DNA of 64,000 nucleotides. It comes from QHXQ01 sp036389395. Lineage in GTDB: Bacteria > Acidobacteriota > Blastocatellia > Pyrinomonadales > Pyrinomonadaceae. The notes beneath the pieces are model-generated. The model was not told where the DNA came from, did no database searches, and worked only from the letters and a program-made list of their open reading frames with translations. The position numbers were made by a program, and so were the translations under genes. Below are positions 1 through 11,728 of this stretch, piece after piece (position 1 is the first letter of the stretch; each line of letters starts with the position of its first letter). The DNA lies in assembly GCA_036389395.1 (NCBI GenBank), contig DASVPY010000034.1, positions 122,552-186,551 on the forward strand, given 5' to 3'.

Positions 1-485
<485 letters not shown>

Positions 486-490
486 AAGCT

Positions 491-2884
<2,394 letters not shown>

Positions 2885-2890
2885 AGAGAT

Positions 2891-2978
2891 TTATTCATTG
2901 ACTCATCGGTTCATTGATTCATTTAGTCATTTGCTCATTGAACCCATGAACCGATGAACCGATGAACCAACGGATCAA
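2891..2978. repeat. Intergenic inverted repeat, 8-base period (TCATTGAY/ATGAACCG type)
   Basis: The nuoK-nuoL spacer. The left arm is about six TCATTNNN octamers; the right arm is ATGAACCG octamers, which read in reverse complement as CGGTTCAT, also present in the left arm. The arms can pair imperfectly, so the mRNA between nuoK and nuoL could fold into a hairpin. The repeat ends within about 7 bases of the nuoL start. Confidence 0.8.
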
Positions 2979-2980
2979 TT

Positions 2981-3283
2981 TCACAGTTTCAACAGGCTCG
3001 CGTCGTCCACGTCGAGCGACTCGCGGTTGCGGAAGACGGCGAGGATGATGCCTAAGCCCACCGCCGCCTCGGCCGCGGCCACCGTCATGACGATGAAGAC
3101 GAACAGTTGCCCCGACGCGTCGCGGAAGTAGCTGGAGAAGGCCACGAGCGTCAGGTTCACCGAGTTCAGCATCAGCTCGATGCACATGAACATGGCGATG
3201 GCGTTGCGCTTCACGATCACGCCCGCGACGCCGATGGTGAACAGCACGGCCGACAAGGCCAGATACCACTTCAGCGGAATCAT
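2981..3283 (-). CDS. nuoK: NADH-quinone oxidoreductase subunit K
   Basis: Small three-helix membrane subunit of complex I; 100 residues is the family length. The signature MFMCIELMLNSVNL with the functionally important membrane Glu is present, followed by FVFIVMTVAAAEAAVGL with the second conserved Glu. A good ribosome binding site (AAGGAGCGAG) lies upstream of the ATG. It follows nuoJ after 14 bases and is separated from nuoL by a repeat-filled spacer. Confidence 0.96.
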   Translation of the reverse strand: MIPLKWYLALSAVLFTIGVAGVIVKRNAIAMFMCIELMLNSVNLTLVAFSSYFRDASGQLFVFIVMTVAAAEAAVGLGIILAVFRNRESLDVDDASLLKL

Positions 3284-3297
3284 CGCTCGCTCGCTCC

Positions 3298-3975
3298 TTA
3301 CTCTTTCTGCTGCGGCGTGCCGCCGAGGCCCAGCGCGTGCGCCGCCTCGGCGCTCGTCCCCGCCTTGACCTCGGCCGCGTCGGCCGCGCGCCCCGGCGCG
3401 ACGGCGTGCAGCGGCCAGACCGCCGCGCCCGGCACGTCCAACTCGCCCGGCCGCACCGCCGTGCGCCGCGCCAGCGTCATCGCGCCCACGATGGCCATCA
3501 GGATCAGGATCGAAGTGATCTCGAACGGCAGCAGGTAGGTCGTGAACAGCCCCGTGCCGATGGACACGGTCTGGCCGACCGCGGGCCCGCCGGGCGCGGC
3601 CGCGGGCGGGTCGCCGACGAAGAAGAAGACGAACGCGGCCTCGGCGAAGAGCACCGCCGCCAGGAGCGCCGCCGCCGGCACGAGGTAGCGCAGGCGCGCG
3701 GGCCGGCGCACCTCCTCCTCGACGTTCAGGAGCATGATGACGAACACGACCAGCACCATGATCGCGCCCGCGTATACGATGATCTGCACGACGGCGATGA
3801 ACGGCGCGGCCAGCGTCAGGTACAAGCCCGCCAGCGCGACGAAGACGCCGATCAGCGAGATCGCGCTGTAGAGCGGGTTGCGTTGCGTCACCATGGCCAC
3901 GGCGCAGCCGATGGCCAGCCCGGCCAGCAGGAAGAAGATGACGAAGGGCGTGATCCCGACTAACGTCTCAATCAT
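3298..3975 (-). CDS. nuoJ: NADH-quinone oxidoreductase subunit J
   Basis: Five-helix membrane subunit of complex I. The typical N-terminal region (NPLYSAISLIGVFVALAGLYL) and the segment AAPFIAVVQIIVYAGAIMVLVVFVIMLLN are clear. The protein has 225 residues; the last 45 or so form a hydrophilic, Ala- and Pro-rich tail that is not part of the conserved core. It follows nuoH after 37 bases, a spacer far too short to hold nuoI, which usually sits exactly here. Confidence 0.95.
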   Translation of the reverse strand: MIETLVGITPFVIFFLLAGLAIGCAVAMVTQRNPLYSAISLIGVFVALAGLYLTLAAPFIAVVQIIVYAGAIMVLVVFVIMLLNVEEEVRRPARLRYLVPAAALLAAVLFAEAAFVFFFVGDPPAAAPGGPAVGQTVSIGTGLFTTYLLPFEITSILILMAIVGAMTLARRTAVRPGELDVPGAAVWPLHAVAPGRAADAAEVKAGTSAEAAHALGLGGTPQQKE

Positions 3976-4012
3976 AGCGTGCCCGTTTGCGGCCCGCGCG
4001 GCGTTCGTCCAC

Positions 4013-5080
4013 TCACCCGAAGAAGAAGACGACCGTGGCCGTCACGATCAGGTTCAGGAGCGCGGCCGGCAGCAGGAACTTCCAGCCGAAGTTCATCAAC
4101 TGGTCGAAGCGGAAGCGCGGCAGCGTCCCGCGCAGCCAGATGTAGAGGAACAGGAAGAACGAGACTTTGAGCAGGAAGTAGACGACGCCGAGGACGGGGA
4201 ACGTCGCCACGCCCGGCCCCTGCCAGCCGCCGAAGAACATCGTCGTCGCCAGCATCGAGACCGTGAACATGTTGACGTACTCGGCCATGAAGAAGAGCGC
4301 GAACTTCAGCGCGCTGTACTCCGTGTGGAAGCCGGCGACCAACTCGGTCTCCGCTTCGGGCAGGTCGAACGGCACGCGGTTCGTCTCGGCGATGGCCGAG
4401 ATCAGGTAGATGACGAAGCCGAAGATTTGCGGGAAGGGCAGGCGGAAGATGTTCCAGTGCAAGCCGAACCAGCCGCCCTGCTGCTCGACGATGCTATAGA
4501 GGTCGAGCGTGCTCGACAGCAGCACGACGCCCACGAGGCTCAGGCCCAGCGCCAGCTCGTAAGAGATCAACTGCGCCGCCGAGCGCAGGCCGCCCATCAG
4601 GCTGTACTTGTTGTTCGACGACCAGCCGGCGAGCGCGATGCCGTAGACGCCGACCGACGTGATCGCCAGCACGTAGAGCAGCGCCACGTCGAAGCGCGTC
4701 ACGACGAGCGGGATCGTGATGCGCGTGCCCGGAATGTGGAGGTCAGGCCCGAACGGGTAGACGATGAGCGGCATGAGCGCGCACACGATGGCGAGGAACG
4801 GCGCGAGCATGTAGATGAAGCGCGTGGACTTGTCGGGGACGATCTCCTCTTTGAAGATGAACTTCAGCAGGTCGGCGAACGGCTGGAACAGCCCGCCGGG
4901 GCCGACGCGGTTCGGCCCCAGCCGCCCCTGGATGAAGCCGAGCACGCGCCGCTCCGCCAGCACCGTGTACGCCACGATCATCAGCACGCCGACGAACGCC
5001 ACGTTGATGCCGATCAACTGGAACAGCCCCCGCGTCACCTCCGGGCCGAGCGTGTTGTTGAGCCAGTCCATAACAGTCAA
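4013..5080 (-). CDS. nuoH: NADH-quinone oxidoreductase subunit H
   Basis: Membrane subunit of complex I that helps form the quinone chamber at the junction with the peripheral arm. The 355 residues include family motifs RRVLGFIQGRLGPNRVGPGG, ETNRVPFDLPEAETELVAG and the AEYVNMF segment. The operon is broken at its 5' side by a GGGATGA-type inverted repeat that ends about 10 bases from the ATG, and no Shine-Dalgarno is visible. nuoI does not follow it. Confidence 0.97.
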   Translation of the reverse strand: MTVMDWLNNTLGPEVTRGLFQLIGINVAFVGVLMIVAYTVLAERRVLGFIQGRLGPNRVGPGGLFQPFADLLKFIFKEEIVPDKSTRFIYMLAPFLAIVCALMPLIVYPFGPDLHIPGTRITIPLVVTRFDVALLYVLAITSVGVYGIALAGWSSNNKYSLMGGLRSAAQLISYELALGLSLVGVVLLSSTLDLYSIVEQQGGWFGLHWNIFRLPFPQIFGFVIYLISAIAETNRVPFDLPEAETELVAGFHTEYSALKFALFFMAEYVNMFTVSMLATTMFFGGWQGPGVATFPVLGVVYFLLKVSFFLFLYIWLRGTLPRFRFDQLMNFGWKFLLPAALLNLIVTATVVFFFG

Positions 5081-5089
5081 GGGATGAGG

Positions 5090-5166
5090 GCGGAGGGATG
5101 AGGGATGAAATGAAAACCATTCACCCCGTCTTTATTCATCCCTCATCCCTCATCCCTCATCCCTCC
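5090..5166. repeat. Intergenic inverted repeat, heptads GGGATGA / TCATCCC
   Basis: Fills the nuoG-nuoH spacer. The left arm has GGGATGA-like units (about 5090-5107), the right arm about four TCATCCC units (5136-5163). The loop, about 25 bases, has no special sequence. The right arm reaches within a few bases of the nuoG stop codon. Confidence 0.88.
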
Positions 5167-5167
5167 T

Positions 5168-7456
5168 TTAGTCTCCCGCGATGGTGGCGCGCCGCAGTTC
5201 GGGATCGACCGAGAGTTGGTAGAGCGGCGACACGAGCACGGTCGGGGGCTTCGGGTTGCCCGCGTAGAGCAAGGGGAACTGCGGCGTCTTGCCCGTGAGC
5301 GTGCCGGGCTTGAACAGTTCGTGCCCGACCTTCGGCGTCTCGGTCGCGCGCCGGCCCGGCGCGCCCAAGGCTTGCACGCGTTGTCGTACTTCCGTTAGTT
5401 GCGCCGACGTGTCCACCGCGCCGGCCTGTGCGTGCTTGGCCTGCACGGGCCGGCTCTCGTCTTTCAAGAGCGGGTAGCGCAGGCCGGCGTAGGCGGGCAC
5501 GCGCTCGGTCAACTCGCGGAAGACGGCGCTCGCGGACATCTGGAAGCCGAAGTCCGCGTTGAGCGCGGCGGCGAGCGCGGCCGTGATCATCCAGTCGGGG
5601 CGCGCCTGGTGGACGGGCGGGATGGACTGACGCACGCGCTGCACCAGCCCGTCGTTGTTCGTGTAAGTCCCGTCCACTTCGGCGAACGAGGCGGCGGGGA
5701 AGACCACGTCCGCCAGCGCCGTCGTGTCGGTGTGGAATAGCTCCTGGACGACGACGAGATCGAGCGCGCGGAGCGCGTCCTCGCGCCCGGCGAGTTGCGC
5801 GGGCAGGAAGCTGCCCGCGACGTAGAGCGCGCGCAAACCCTGGCCGGCGCGGTCGAGCAGTTGCGCGACGCTCAGCCGGTCGTTCATCAAGCCTACGTCG
5901 TGGACGCCGACGCTGTTGTTGTAGAGCGGCAGGGGGTGGAGCAGGAAGCGGCGGCCTTCGCGCGCGCCCAGGGCGTGCGGCAGTTGCGCGAGCAAGACTT
6001 GCGCCGCCGCGCTCAACTCGCCGCCGAACATCAGGACGACATCGCCCTGCGTCTCTTCGACGACGCGGCGCACGTCCGCCAGCACGCGCGCCTCGACGCC
6101 GAGCTTGCCCGCAGCAAGGTCGTCGTCGGCCGCGCCCGCGAGCGCGAGCACGACGGCGTCTTCCGCGCCCGCGTTGATCTGGACGAAGTGGGCCGCCTGC
6201 TCCTTCAGACGGATCGGCACGCTGTTGAAGATGACGAGCCGCGCGCCGCCGTTCCTGACCGCCTGCCTGATCTGCTTGCCCGTCAAGGGCTGCAACTCTT
6301 CCGGCTCGCCGCCGACGAGGATGATCGTCTTCGCGTAACGGATGTCGCGGTGCGTGGCCAGGCCAGCGCCGAGGTTGGCGAAGAAGGGCGCGAGCGAGAA
6401 GGCGTCCGTGGCTGTGAACTGCTCCGTGCCGATGCACTCGCGCGCGAACTTCAGCAGCGCGTAGTTGGCCTCGTTCGTCAGGCGCGGGCTACCGACGACG
6501 CCGAACGCGTCCGCGCCGTGCGCCTCGCCGATGGCGCGCATCTTCTCGGCCGTGTAGTTGATGGCCTCGTCCCACGTCGCGGGCACGAGCCGGCCGCCCT
6601 TCTTGTAGCGGATGAGCGGCGTCTTGAGCCGGTCTTCGTGGTTGACGAACGGGTGCGCGAAGCGCCCCTTGATGCAGAGGAACTCGCCGTTGATGCCGTC
6701 CACGTAGCGGTCGCGCGCGACCGCGCGCATGACCTCGCCCGCGCGCGCGCCGAGCGAGAGCTGGCAGCCGTCCGAGCAGAACGTGCAGGTCGTGATCGTC
6801 TGCGACAACTCCCAGGGGCGCGCCTGGTGGCGGTAGGTCGCGTCCAAGAGCGTGCCCGTGGGACAGACCTCGATGCAGTTGCCGCACTCGGAGCAGTTGA
6901 GCCAGCCGTCGTAAGTGCCGATGACGGTGTGCGCGCCGCGCCCGCCCGCCTCGATGGCGTCCTCGCCCATCCACTCGTCGCAGACGCGCGTGCAGCGCTT
7001 GCAGAGGATGCAACGCTGCGGGTCGTTGGCGACGATGGGCGAGAGGAATTTCTCGGGGTGGTAGTTCTTCTTCTCGCGGAAACGCTCTTCGAGGCCGCCC
7101 CAGTCGAAGACCATCTCCTGCAACTCGCACTCGCCGCCGCGGTCGCAGACCGGGCAGTCGAGCGGGTGGTTCGCCAACAGGAACTCGACCATCGCGCGCT
7201 GCGCCTTCTCGATCTCCTCACTCGCCGTGGTGACGATCATGCCGTCGGTGCAGGTGATCGTGCAGGAGGTTTGCAGCTTCGGCATCTTCTCGATGCGCAC
7301 GAGGCACATGCGACAAGACGCCTGCAAGGCGAGGTCGGAGTAGTAGCAGAAGGACGGCACGGCGTGCCCGTGCTCGCGGCACACGTCAATCAGCCGCGCG
7401 CCCTTCTCCGCCTCGTAGGTGTTGCCGTTAATCGTGACTTTGACTAGTTCGGCCAT
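5168..7456 (-). CDS. nuoG: NADH-quinone oxidoreductase subunit G
   Basis: Iron-sulfur subunit of the peripheral arm of complex I, 762 residues. The N-terminal [2Fe-2S] ferredoxin domain shows SFCYYSDLALQASCRMC; it is followed by the HPLDCPVCDRGGECELQ segment, two [4Fe-4S] groups (CILCKRCTRVC and CSECGNCIEVCPTG) and a molybdopterin-oxidoreductase-like domain. The CTFCSDGC motif with a later Cys (about residue 256) suggests the extra N7-type cluster found in part of the family. Near the C-terminus the sequence becomes variable. It starts 12 bases after the nuoF stop. Confidence 0.96.
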   Translation of the reverse strand: MAELVKVTINGNTYEAEKGARLIDVCREHGHAVPSFCYYSDLALQASCRMCLVRIEKMPKLQTSCTITCTDGMIVTTASEEIEKAQRAMVEFLLANHPLDCPVCDRGGECELQEMVFDWGGLEERFREKKNYHPEKFLSPIVANDPQRCILCKRCTRVCDEWMGEDAIEAGGRGAHTVIGTYDGWLNCSECGNCIEVCPTGTLLDATYRHQARPWELSQTITTCTFCSDGCQLSLGARAGEVMRAVARDRYVDGINGEFLCIKGRFAHPFVNHEDRLKTPLIRYKKGGRLVPATWDEAINYTAEKMRAIGEAHGADAFGVVGSPRLTNEANYALLKFARECIGTEQFTATDAFSLAPFFANLGAGLATHRDIRYAKTIILVGGEPEELQPLTGKQIRQAVRNGGARLVIFNSVPIRLKEQAAHFVQINAGAEDAVVLALAGAADDDLAAGKLGVEARVLADVRRVVEETQGDVVLMFGGELSAAAQVLLAQLPHALGAREGRRFLLHPLPLYNNSVGVHDVGLMNDRLSVAQLLDRAGQGLRALYVAGSFLPAQLAGREDALRALDLVVVQELFHTDTTALADVVFPAASFAEVDGTYTNNDGLVQRVRQSIPPVHQARPDWMITAALAAALNADFGFQMSASAVFRELTERVPAYAGLRYPLLKDESRPVQAKHAQAGAVDTSAQLTEVRQRVQALGAPGRRATETPKVGHELFKPGTLTGKTPQFPLLYAGNPKPPTVLVSPLYQLSVDPELRRATIAGD

Positions 7457-7468
7457 GACGAAATCTGT

Positions 7469-8818
7469 TCAGACGGTGGCCAGCGAATGCTCGTCCGCCG
7501 CGTGCTGCCCGACGCGGTTGGCGACGGGCTGTAGGTGGCGGCGGAAGTCTTCGGGGAACTTCTTGATGGCCGACTGGATCGGCCAGGAGGCGGCGTCGCC
7601 CAGGGGGCAGAACGACTTGCCCTCGATGTTGTCGCAGATGTCTAAGAGCAGTTGCGCGTCCTCGGGCCGGCCCTCGCCCGCGGCGATGCGCTTGAAGACC
7701 TTGACGAGCCAGTCCGTGCCCTCGCGGCAGGGCGTGCACCAGCCGCACGACTCGTGCTTGTAGAACTCGGTCAGGTTCTTCGTGGACTCGAACACGTCCA
7801 CCGTGTCGTCCATCACGATGAAGCCGCCGGAGCCGACCATCGAGCCGGCGACGACCAGGCCCTCGTAGTCCATCCGCACGTCTTTGCCCTCGATGTCGGT
7901 CGCGGGCATGATGTAGACGCTGGAGCCGCCGGGGATGACCGCCTTGAGCTTGCGCCCGTTGGCGATGCCCTGGCAGTCCTGCATGATGAACTTCTCCATG
8001 TCGTCGTAGCCCATCGGCAACTCGTAGACGCCGGGGCGGTTGACGTGGCCCGAGACCGACCAGAGCTTCGTGCCGCCGCTCTTCTCCGTGCCGAGTTGCC
8101 GCCAGGCGTCGCCGCCCATCTTGATGATGTCGGGCACGGCCGTTAAGGTCTCGACGTTGTTGACGACCGTCGGCGCGGCGTAGAGACCGGAGACGGCGGG
8201 GAAGGGCGGCTTCATGCGCGGGTGGCCGCGCAGGCCTTCGAGCGAACTGAGGAGCGCCGTCTCCTCGCCGCAGATGTACGCGCCCGCGCCCGTGTGCGTG
8301 TAGACCTCGCACGAGAAGTCCGTGCCCATGATCTTGTCGCCGACGAGACCGGCCTTGCGCGCCTCGGCGATGGCGTCGTCCATGATGTTGATGAGGTAGC
8401 GGTACTCGCCGCGCGTGTAGATGTAGGTCGCCTTCGAGTCGAGCGCGTAGGCGGCGATGAGCATGCCCTCGATGAGCATGTGCGGGTCGCGCTCCATCAG
8501 GTAGCGATCCTTGAACGTGCCCGGCTCGGACTCGTCCGCGTTGCAGACGACGTAGCGCGGGTGCGAGTCCCGCGTCTCGTTCGGCTTGAGCCGCGGCACG
8601 AAGCTCCACTTCATGCCCGTGGGGAAGCCCGCGCCGCCGCGCCCGCGCAGGGCGGATTTCTTCACCTCGTCAATGACCGCCGCGGGCGTCATGCCGTCGA
8701 GCACCCGCTTCAAGGCCTCGTAGCCGCCGTTGCGGCGGTACACGTCGAGCGTGTGCGAGCGTTCCAGGTGGACGCGCCGCAGTTGCAGCGGCTCACAGCC
8801 GATTGCGCCGATGAACAT
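7469..8818 (-). CDS. nuoF: NADH-quinone oxidoreductase subunit F
   Basis: NADH- and FMN-binding subunit, the electron entry point of complex I. Clear motifs: GRGGAGFPTGMKWSF for nucleotide binding, GAGAYICGEETALLSSLEG for FMN, and SCGWCTPCREG plus a downstream Cys for the N3 [4Fe-4S] cluster. 449 residues is the family length. It is separated from nuoE by an inserted SIMPL-domain gene, whereas nuoE and nuoF are usually adjacent. A weak GGAAGAGA lies upstream of the ATG. Confidence 0.97.
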   Translation of the reverse strand: MFIGAIGCEPLQLRRVHLERSHTLDVYRRNGGYEALKRVLDGMTPAAVIDEVKKSALRGRGGAGFPTGMKWSFVPRLKPNETRDSHPRYVVCNADESEPGTFKDRYLMERDPHMLIEGMLIAAYALDSKATYIYTRGEYRYLINIMDDAIAEARKAGLVGDKIMGTDFSCEVYTHTGAGAYICGEETALLSSLEGLRGHPRMKPPFPAVSGLYAAPTVVNNVETLTAVPDIIKMGGDAWRQLGTEKSGGTKLWSVSGHVNRPGVYELPMGYDDMEKFIMQDCQGIANGRKLKAVIPGGSSVYIMPATDIEGKDVRMDYEGLVVAGSMVGSGGFIVMDDTVDVFESTKNLTEFYKHESCGWCTPCREGTDWLVKVFKRIAAGEGRPEDAQLLLDICDNIEGKSFCPLGDAASWPIQSAIKKFPEDFRRHLQPVANRVGQHAADEHSLATV

Positions 8819-8863
8819 AAGTCTCTTCCGACTCGAAGCTGTTTCCGTCCGCCACCGGCCGCC

Positions 8864-9736
8864 CTAACGCGCGACCGTGTAGAGGACTTTCATGTACAAC
8901 GTACACTGCACCGACGGCTCCATCCCGGCCGGGTTCAGCACCGCGTCGAACGCGCTCCTGTCCAGCGGCTCAAGGTAAGACGTGCGGCTCTTGCGCTCGC
9001 GGATGACCCGCGCGCCCGAGTTGTAGGGCACGTCCACCGCGCCCGACTCGAACGCCGTGTAGGTCTGGTACAACTCGGCCGGGTAGTGCGTGTCGTAGGT
9101 CTCCTGCAACAGCACGCTGCGCTTGATGACCATGCCCAGCACCCGCGTGTAGTTCTCTTCCTTCTGCTTGACCGCGCCGACCGCCGCCTCGAACAGACGC
9201 TGGCGGACGGCGCGCATGTCGTTGACGACGTAATCTACTTTGATCAGATCGAAGATGCCGACCCGCGCCGCGGCCGTGGTCAGCTTTTCCAGCAGGGCGC
9301 GCTCCTTGTAGCGCAGGGCGACGGTCTTCTTCGTCTCGAAGCCGACCAGCTTCTCGCGGATCGTGTTGTCGGCGTCCGGGCTGAAGGTGTAGATGCGGTT
9401 CTGCGTGATGAAATCCACGAAGGTGTCGCCGCGGGCGACGCCCAGCCCCGCGGCGGCGTCGAGCAACTGCCCGATCTGGGCGTTGACCTTCTGGTTGCTC
9501 TCCACGGCGGTCGGCGCTTCCTGGGCCACGCCGAAGACGGCGACGAACTCGTCCGGCGCGGCGTTGAGCAGGACGTAGGCGTCTATGACGAGGTCGCCGT
9601 TCGCGTAGGTGACGCCGACGTTGGGCGGCGTCCGGCGCGCGTTGTTCTGGTTGTAGCTGCGGTTGCCGCTCTCCTGGGCGGCGGCGCGCGCCGCGCACAG
9701 CCCGCAGATCAGCAATATGAGAAAGGTTTTTCGCAC
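8864..9736 (-). CDS. Secreted SIMPL-domain (DUF541-like) protein inside the nuo operon
   Basis: 290 residues. The N-terminus (MRKTFLILLICGLCAARAAAQ) is a typical signal peptide, so the protein is exported. The rest has the SIMPL/DUF541 layout: a first strand region (DLVIDAYVLLNAAPDEFVAV), a helix where residues pair over AVESNQKVNAQIGQLLDAA, and a later KVDYVVNDMRAVRQRL region. The family's biochemical role is poorly defined. It uses a GTG start, lies 45 bases from nuoF and 21 from nuoE on the same strand, and so is probably co-transcribed with complex I. The family call rests on pattern memory only. Confidence 0.65.
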   Translation of the reverse strand: MRKTFLILLICGLCAARAAAQESGNRSYNQNNARRTPPNVGVTYANGDLVIDAYVLLNAAPDEFVAVFGVAQEAPTAVESNQKVNAQIGQLLDAAAGLGVARGDTFVDFITQNRIYTFSPDADNTIREKLVGFETKKTVALRYKERALLEKLTTAAARVGIFDLIKVDYVVNDMRAVRQRLFEAAVGAVKQKEENYTRVLGMVIKRSVLLQETYDTHYPAELYQTYTAFESGAVDVPYNSGARVIRERKSRTSYLEPLDRSAFDAVLNPAGMEPSVQCTLYMKVLYTVAR

Positions 9737-9757
9737 GCCCGGTTCTCTGACAGGCCG

Positions 9758-10327
9758 CTACCGCACCTTGACCTGGAACTGATACTCGTCGCGCTCGCAC
9801 TGGTCGAGCAGCGCGTCCACCTTCTCCGGCGTCAGGTTCTCGTGGAAGTCGAAGCCGAGTTGCAGCATCGGCGCGGTGCCGCACGAGCCGAGGCACTCGA
9901 CCTCGGAGAGCGTGAACCGGCCGTCCTCGGTCGTCTCGCCCGGCTTGATGCCGAGCCGCTGCGCGCATTGTTCCGTGACGCGGCCCGCGCCCATGATCTT
10001 GCACGAGAGCGTGCGGCAGACCTGGATGTGGTACTTGCCGACCGGCTTCGTGTAGAGCATCGAGTAGAAGGTGGCGGTCTCCCACACGTCCGTGATGCGG
10101 ACGCCGAGCCGGTCGGCCAGATAAGCGACGCCCGGCTTGTCGAGCCAGCCGCGCTCGCGCTGCACGATGAACATGAGCGGGATGATGGCCGAGCGCCGCC
10201 GCTCCGGCGGGTACTTCGCCAGATGCCCGTCAATCTCCGCCTCGACCGCGGGCGAGAAGCGCGCGATCTCTTCGGGCACCTTCGCCTCCTGCGGCAGCGG
10301 GTTGTTCGGCGTGAATTGATCGTTCAT
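9758..10327 (-). CDS. nuoE: NADH-quinone oxidoreductase subunit E
   Basis: Thioredoxin-fold [2Fe-2S] subunit (N1a cluster) of the NADH dehydrogenase module. The four cluster cysteines are visible as CRTLSC and CLGSCG, separated by about 35 residues. The region ETATFYSMLYTKPVGKY is typical. 189 residues. The upstream spacer is an AGTCAGR-type inverted repeat that ends a few bases from the ATG, and no Shine-Dalgarno sequence is present there. Confidence 0.96.
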   Translation of the reverse strand: MNDQFTPNNPLPQEAKVPEEIARFSPAVEAEIDGHLAKYPPERRRSAIIPLMFIVQRERGWLDKPGVAYLADRLGVRITDVWETATFYSMLYTKPVGKYHIQVCRTLSCKIMGAGRVTEQCAQRLGIKPGETTEDGRFTLSEVECLGSCGTAPMLQLGFDFHENLTPEKVDALLDQCERDEYQFQVKVR

Positions 10328-10330
10328 AAG

Positions 10331-10439
10331 AGCAGAAGTCAGGAGTCAGAAGTCAGGAGTCAGAAGAAGGAATCGGAAGTCGGAAGCCGATAAGGTCTTT
10401 ATTCCGGCTTCCAGCTTCTGACTCCTGACTTCTGACTGC
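10331..10439. repeat. Intergenic inverted repeat, heptad AGTCAGR
   Basis: Spacer between nuoD and nuoE. The left arm is four tandem AGTCAGG/AGTCAGA heptads (10336-10365); the right arm (10411-10438) is the complementary CTGACTY series. The central part, with GGAAGTCGGAAGCCG and CGGCTTCC, forms a further imperfect stem. It is flanked directly by the nuoE start codon and the nuoD stop codon. Confidence 0.9.
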
Positions 10440-10440
10440 T

Positions 10441-11652
10441 TCACCGATCTATTTCCCCCAACACGATGTCAATCGAGCCGATGATGGCGACCACGTCGGC
10501 GATCATCTCGCCCTCGGCCATGTGCGGCAGCGCCGAGAGGTTGACGAAGCTCGGCCCGCGCACGTGGACGCGCGCGGGTTTGGGCCCGCCGTCGGATTTG
10601 ACGTAGACGCCCAGTTCGCCCTTCGAGCCTTCGATGGCGTGGTAGACCTCGCCGGCCGGCACGTTGAAGCCCTCGGCCACGATCAGGAAGTGGTGGATGA
10701 GCGCGTCCATGTGCGTCTTCATCGCCTCGCGGTCGGGCAAGACGACCTTCGGCGCGTCGGCCTTGACGGGGCCGGGCTTCAACCGCTCCAACGCCTGCCG
10801 GATGATCTTGTGCGACTCGCGCAGCTCGCGCATCCGCACCATGTAGCGCGACCACACGTCGCAGCCCGTCTCGACGGGAATCTCGAAGTCGTAAGTCTCG
10901 TAACCCGAATAGGGGTTCGCGCGGCGTATGTCCACGGCGACGCCGCTGCCGCGCAGGGAGGGGCCGGTCAAGCCCCAGTCAATCGCGTCCTCGGCGCTGA
11001 TGAGGCCGACGCCGCGCGTGCGGTTCTGGAAAATCCGGTTGCCGCTGAGCAAGGTGTGGAAGTCTTCGAGGCCGGCGGTGAAGTCGTCCAAGAACTGGCG
11101 GCAGCGGCGCTCGAAGCCGGCGGGCAAGTCCATCATCAGCCCGCCGATGCGGAAGTAGGACGGCGTCATGCGCTCGCCCGACGCGGCTTCGATGAGGTTC
11201 AGAATCTTCTCGCGCTCGCGGAAGCAGTAGAAGAAGACGGTCATCGCGCCGATGTCAAGCGCGTGCGTCCCCAACCAGACCATGTGCGAGCCGATGCGCT
11301 GCAACTCGCACATCAGCACGCGGATCACCTGCGCCCGTTCGGGAATCTCCAGGCCCAGCAGCTTCTCGACCGCCATGCAGTAGCCGAGGTTGTTGCCGAG
11401 CGGGTTGAGGTAGTCCATCCGGTCGGTGATGACGATCCCTTGCTGGTACTTCTTGTACTCGAACAGCTTCTCCATGCCCGTGTGGAGGTAGCCGATGTCG
11501 GGCACGCACTTGACGATCATCTCGCCGTCGAGCACCAACTCCAGCCGCAGGACGCCGTGCGTCGAAGGGTGCTGCGGCCCGAACGAGATCGTCATCTGCG
11601 TGTCCAGCGGACGATCAATCACCTCGAACTGCGGCGGCAGGGTAGTAGCCAT
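10441..11652 (-). CDS. nuoD: NADH-quinone oxidoreductase subunit D
   Basis: 49-kDa-type subunit, hydrogenase large-subunit relative, which forms the quinone site with NuoB. QHPSTHGVLRLELVLDGE near the N-terminus and the C-terminal region ending in SIDIVLGEIDR are diagnostic. I chose the ATG at 11652-11650 (403 residues, MATTLPPQF). A longer frame from a TTG at 11667 would read through the adjacent repeat arm and is unlikely to be real. There is no visible Shine-Dalgarno, because the repeat directly touches the start codon. Confidence 0.96.
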   Translation of the reverse strand: MATTLPPQFEVIDRPLDTQMTISFGPQHPSTHGVLRLELVLDGEMIVKCVPDIGYLHTGMEKLFEYKKYQQGIVITDRMDYLNPLGNNLGYCMAVEKLLGLEIPERAQVIRVLMCELQRIGSHMVWLGTHALDIGAMTVFFYCFREREKILNLIEAASGERMTPSYFRIGGLMMDLPAGFERRCRQFLDDFTAGLEDFHTLLSGNRIFQNRTRGVGLISAEDAIDWGLTGPSLRGSGVAVDIRRANPYSGYETYDFEIPVETGCDVWSRYMVRMRELRESHKIIRQALERLKPGPVKADAPKVVLPDREAMKTHMDALIHHFLIVAEGFNVPAGEVYHAIEGSKGELGVYVKSDGGPKPARVHVRGPSFVNLSALPHMAEGEMIADVVAIIGSIDIVLGEIDR

Positions 11653-11728
11653 AAGTTCAACGTTCAAGGTTTAAAGTTCAACGTTCAAGGCGGGCCTAAC
11701 TTTGAACCTTGAACGTTGAACTTTGAAC
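11653..11728. repeat. Intergenic inverted repeat, heptads GTTCAAC / GTTCAAG
   Basis: Occupies the whole nuoC-nuoD spacer. The left arm is five units in strict 7-base register: GTTCAAC, GTTCAAG, GTTTAAA, GTTCAAC, GTTCAAG. The right arm (about 11700-11728) is the complement, CTTTGAA, CCTTGAA, CGTTGAA, CTTTGAA. The loop is about 10 bases. The element abuts the nuoD ATG on one side and the nuoC stop on the other. Confidence 0.92.

Noticed and set aside
11653..11667. TTG start of nuoD at 11667
   Set aside because: Those codons are repeat sequence; NuoD homology begins after the ATG at 11652.
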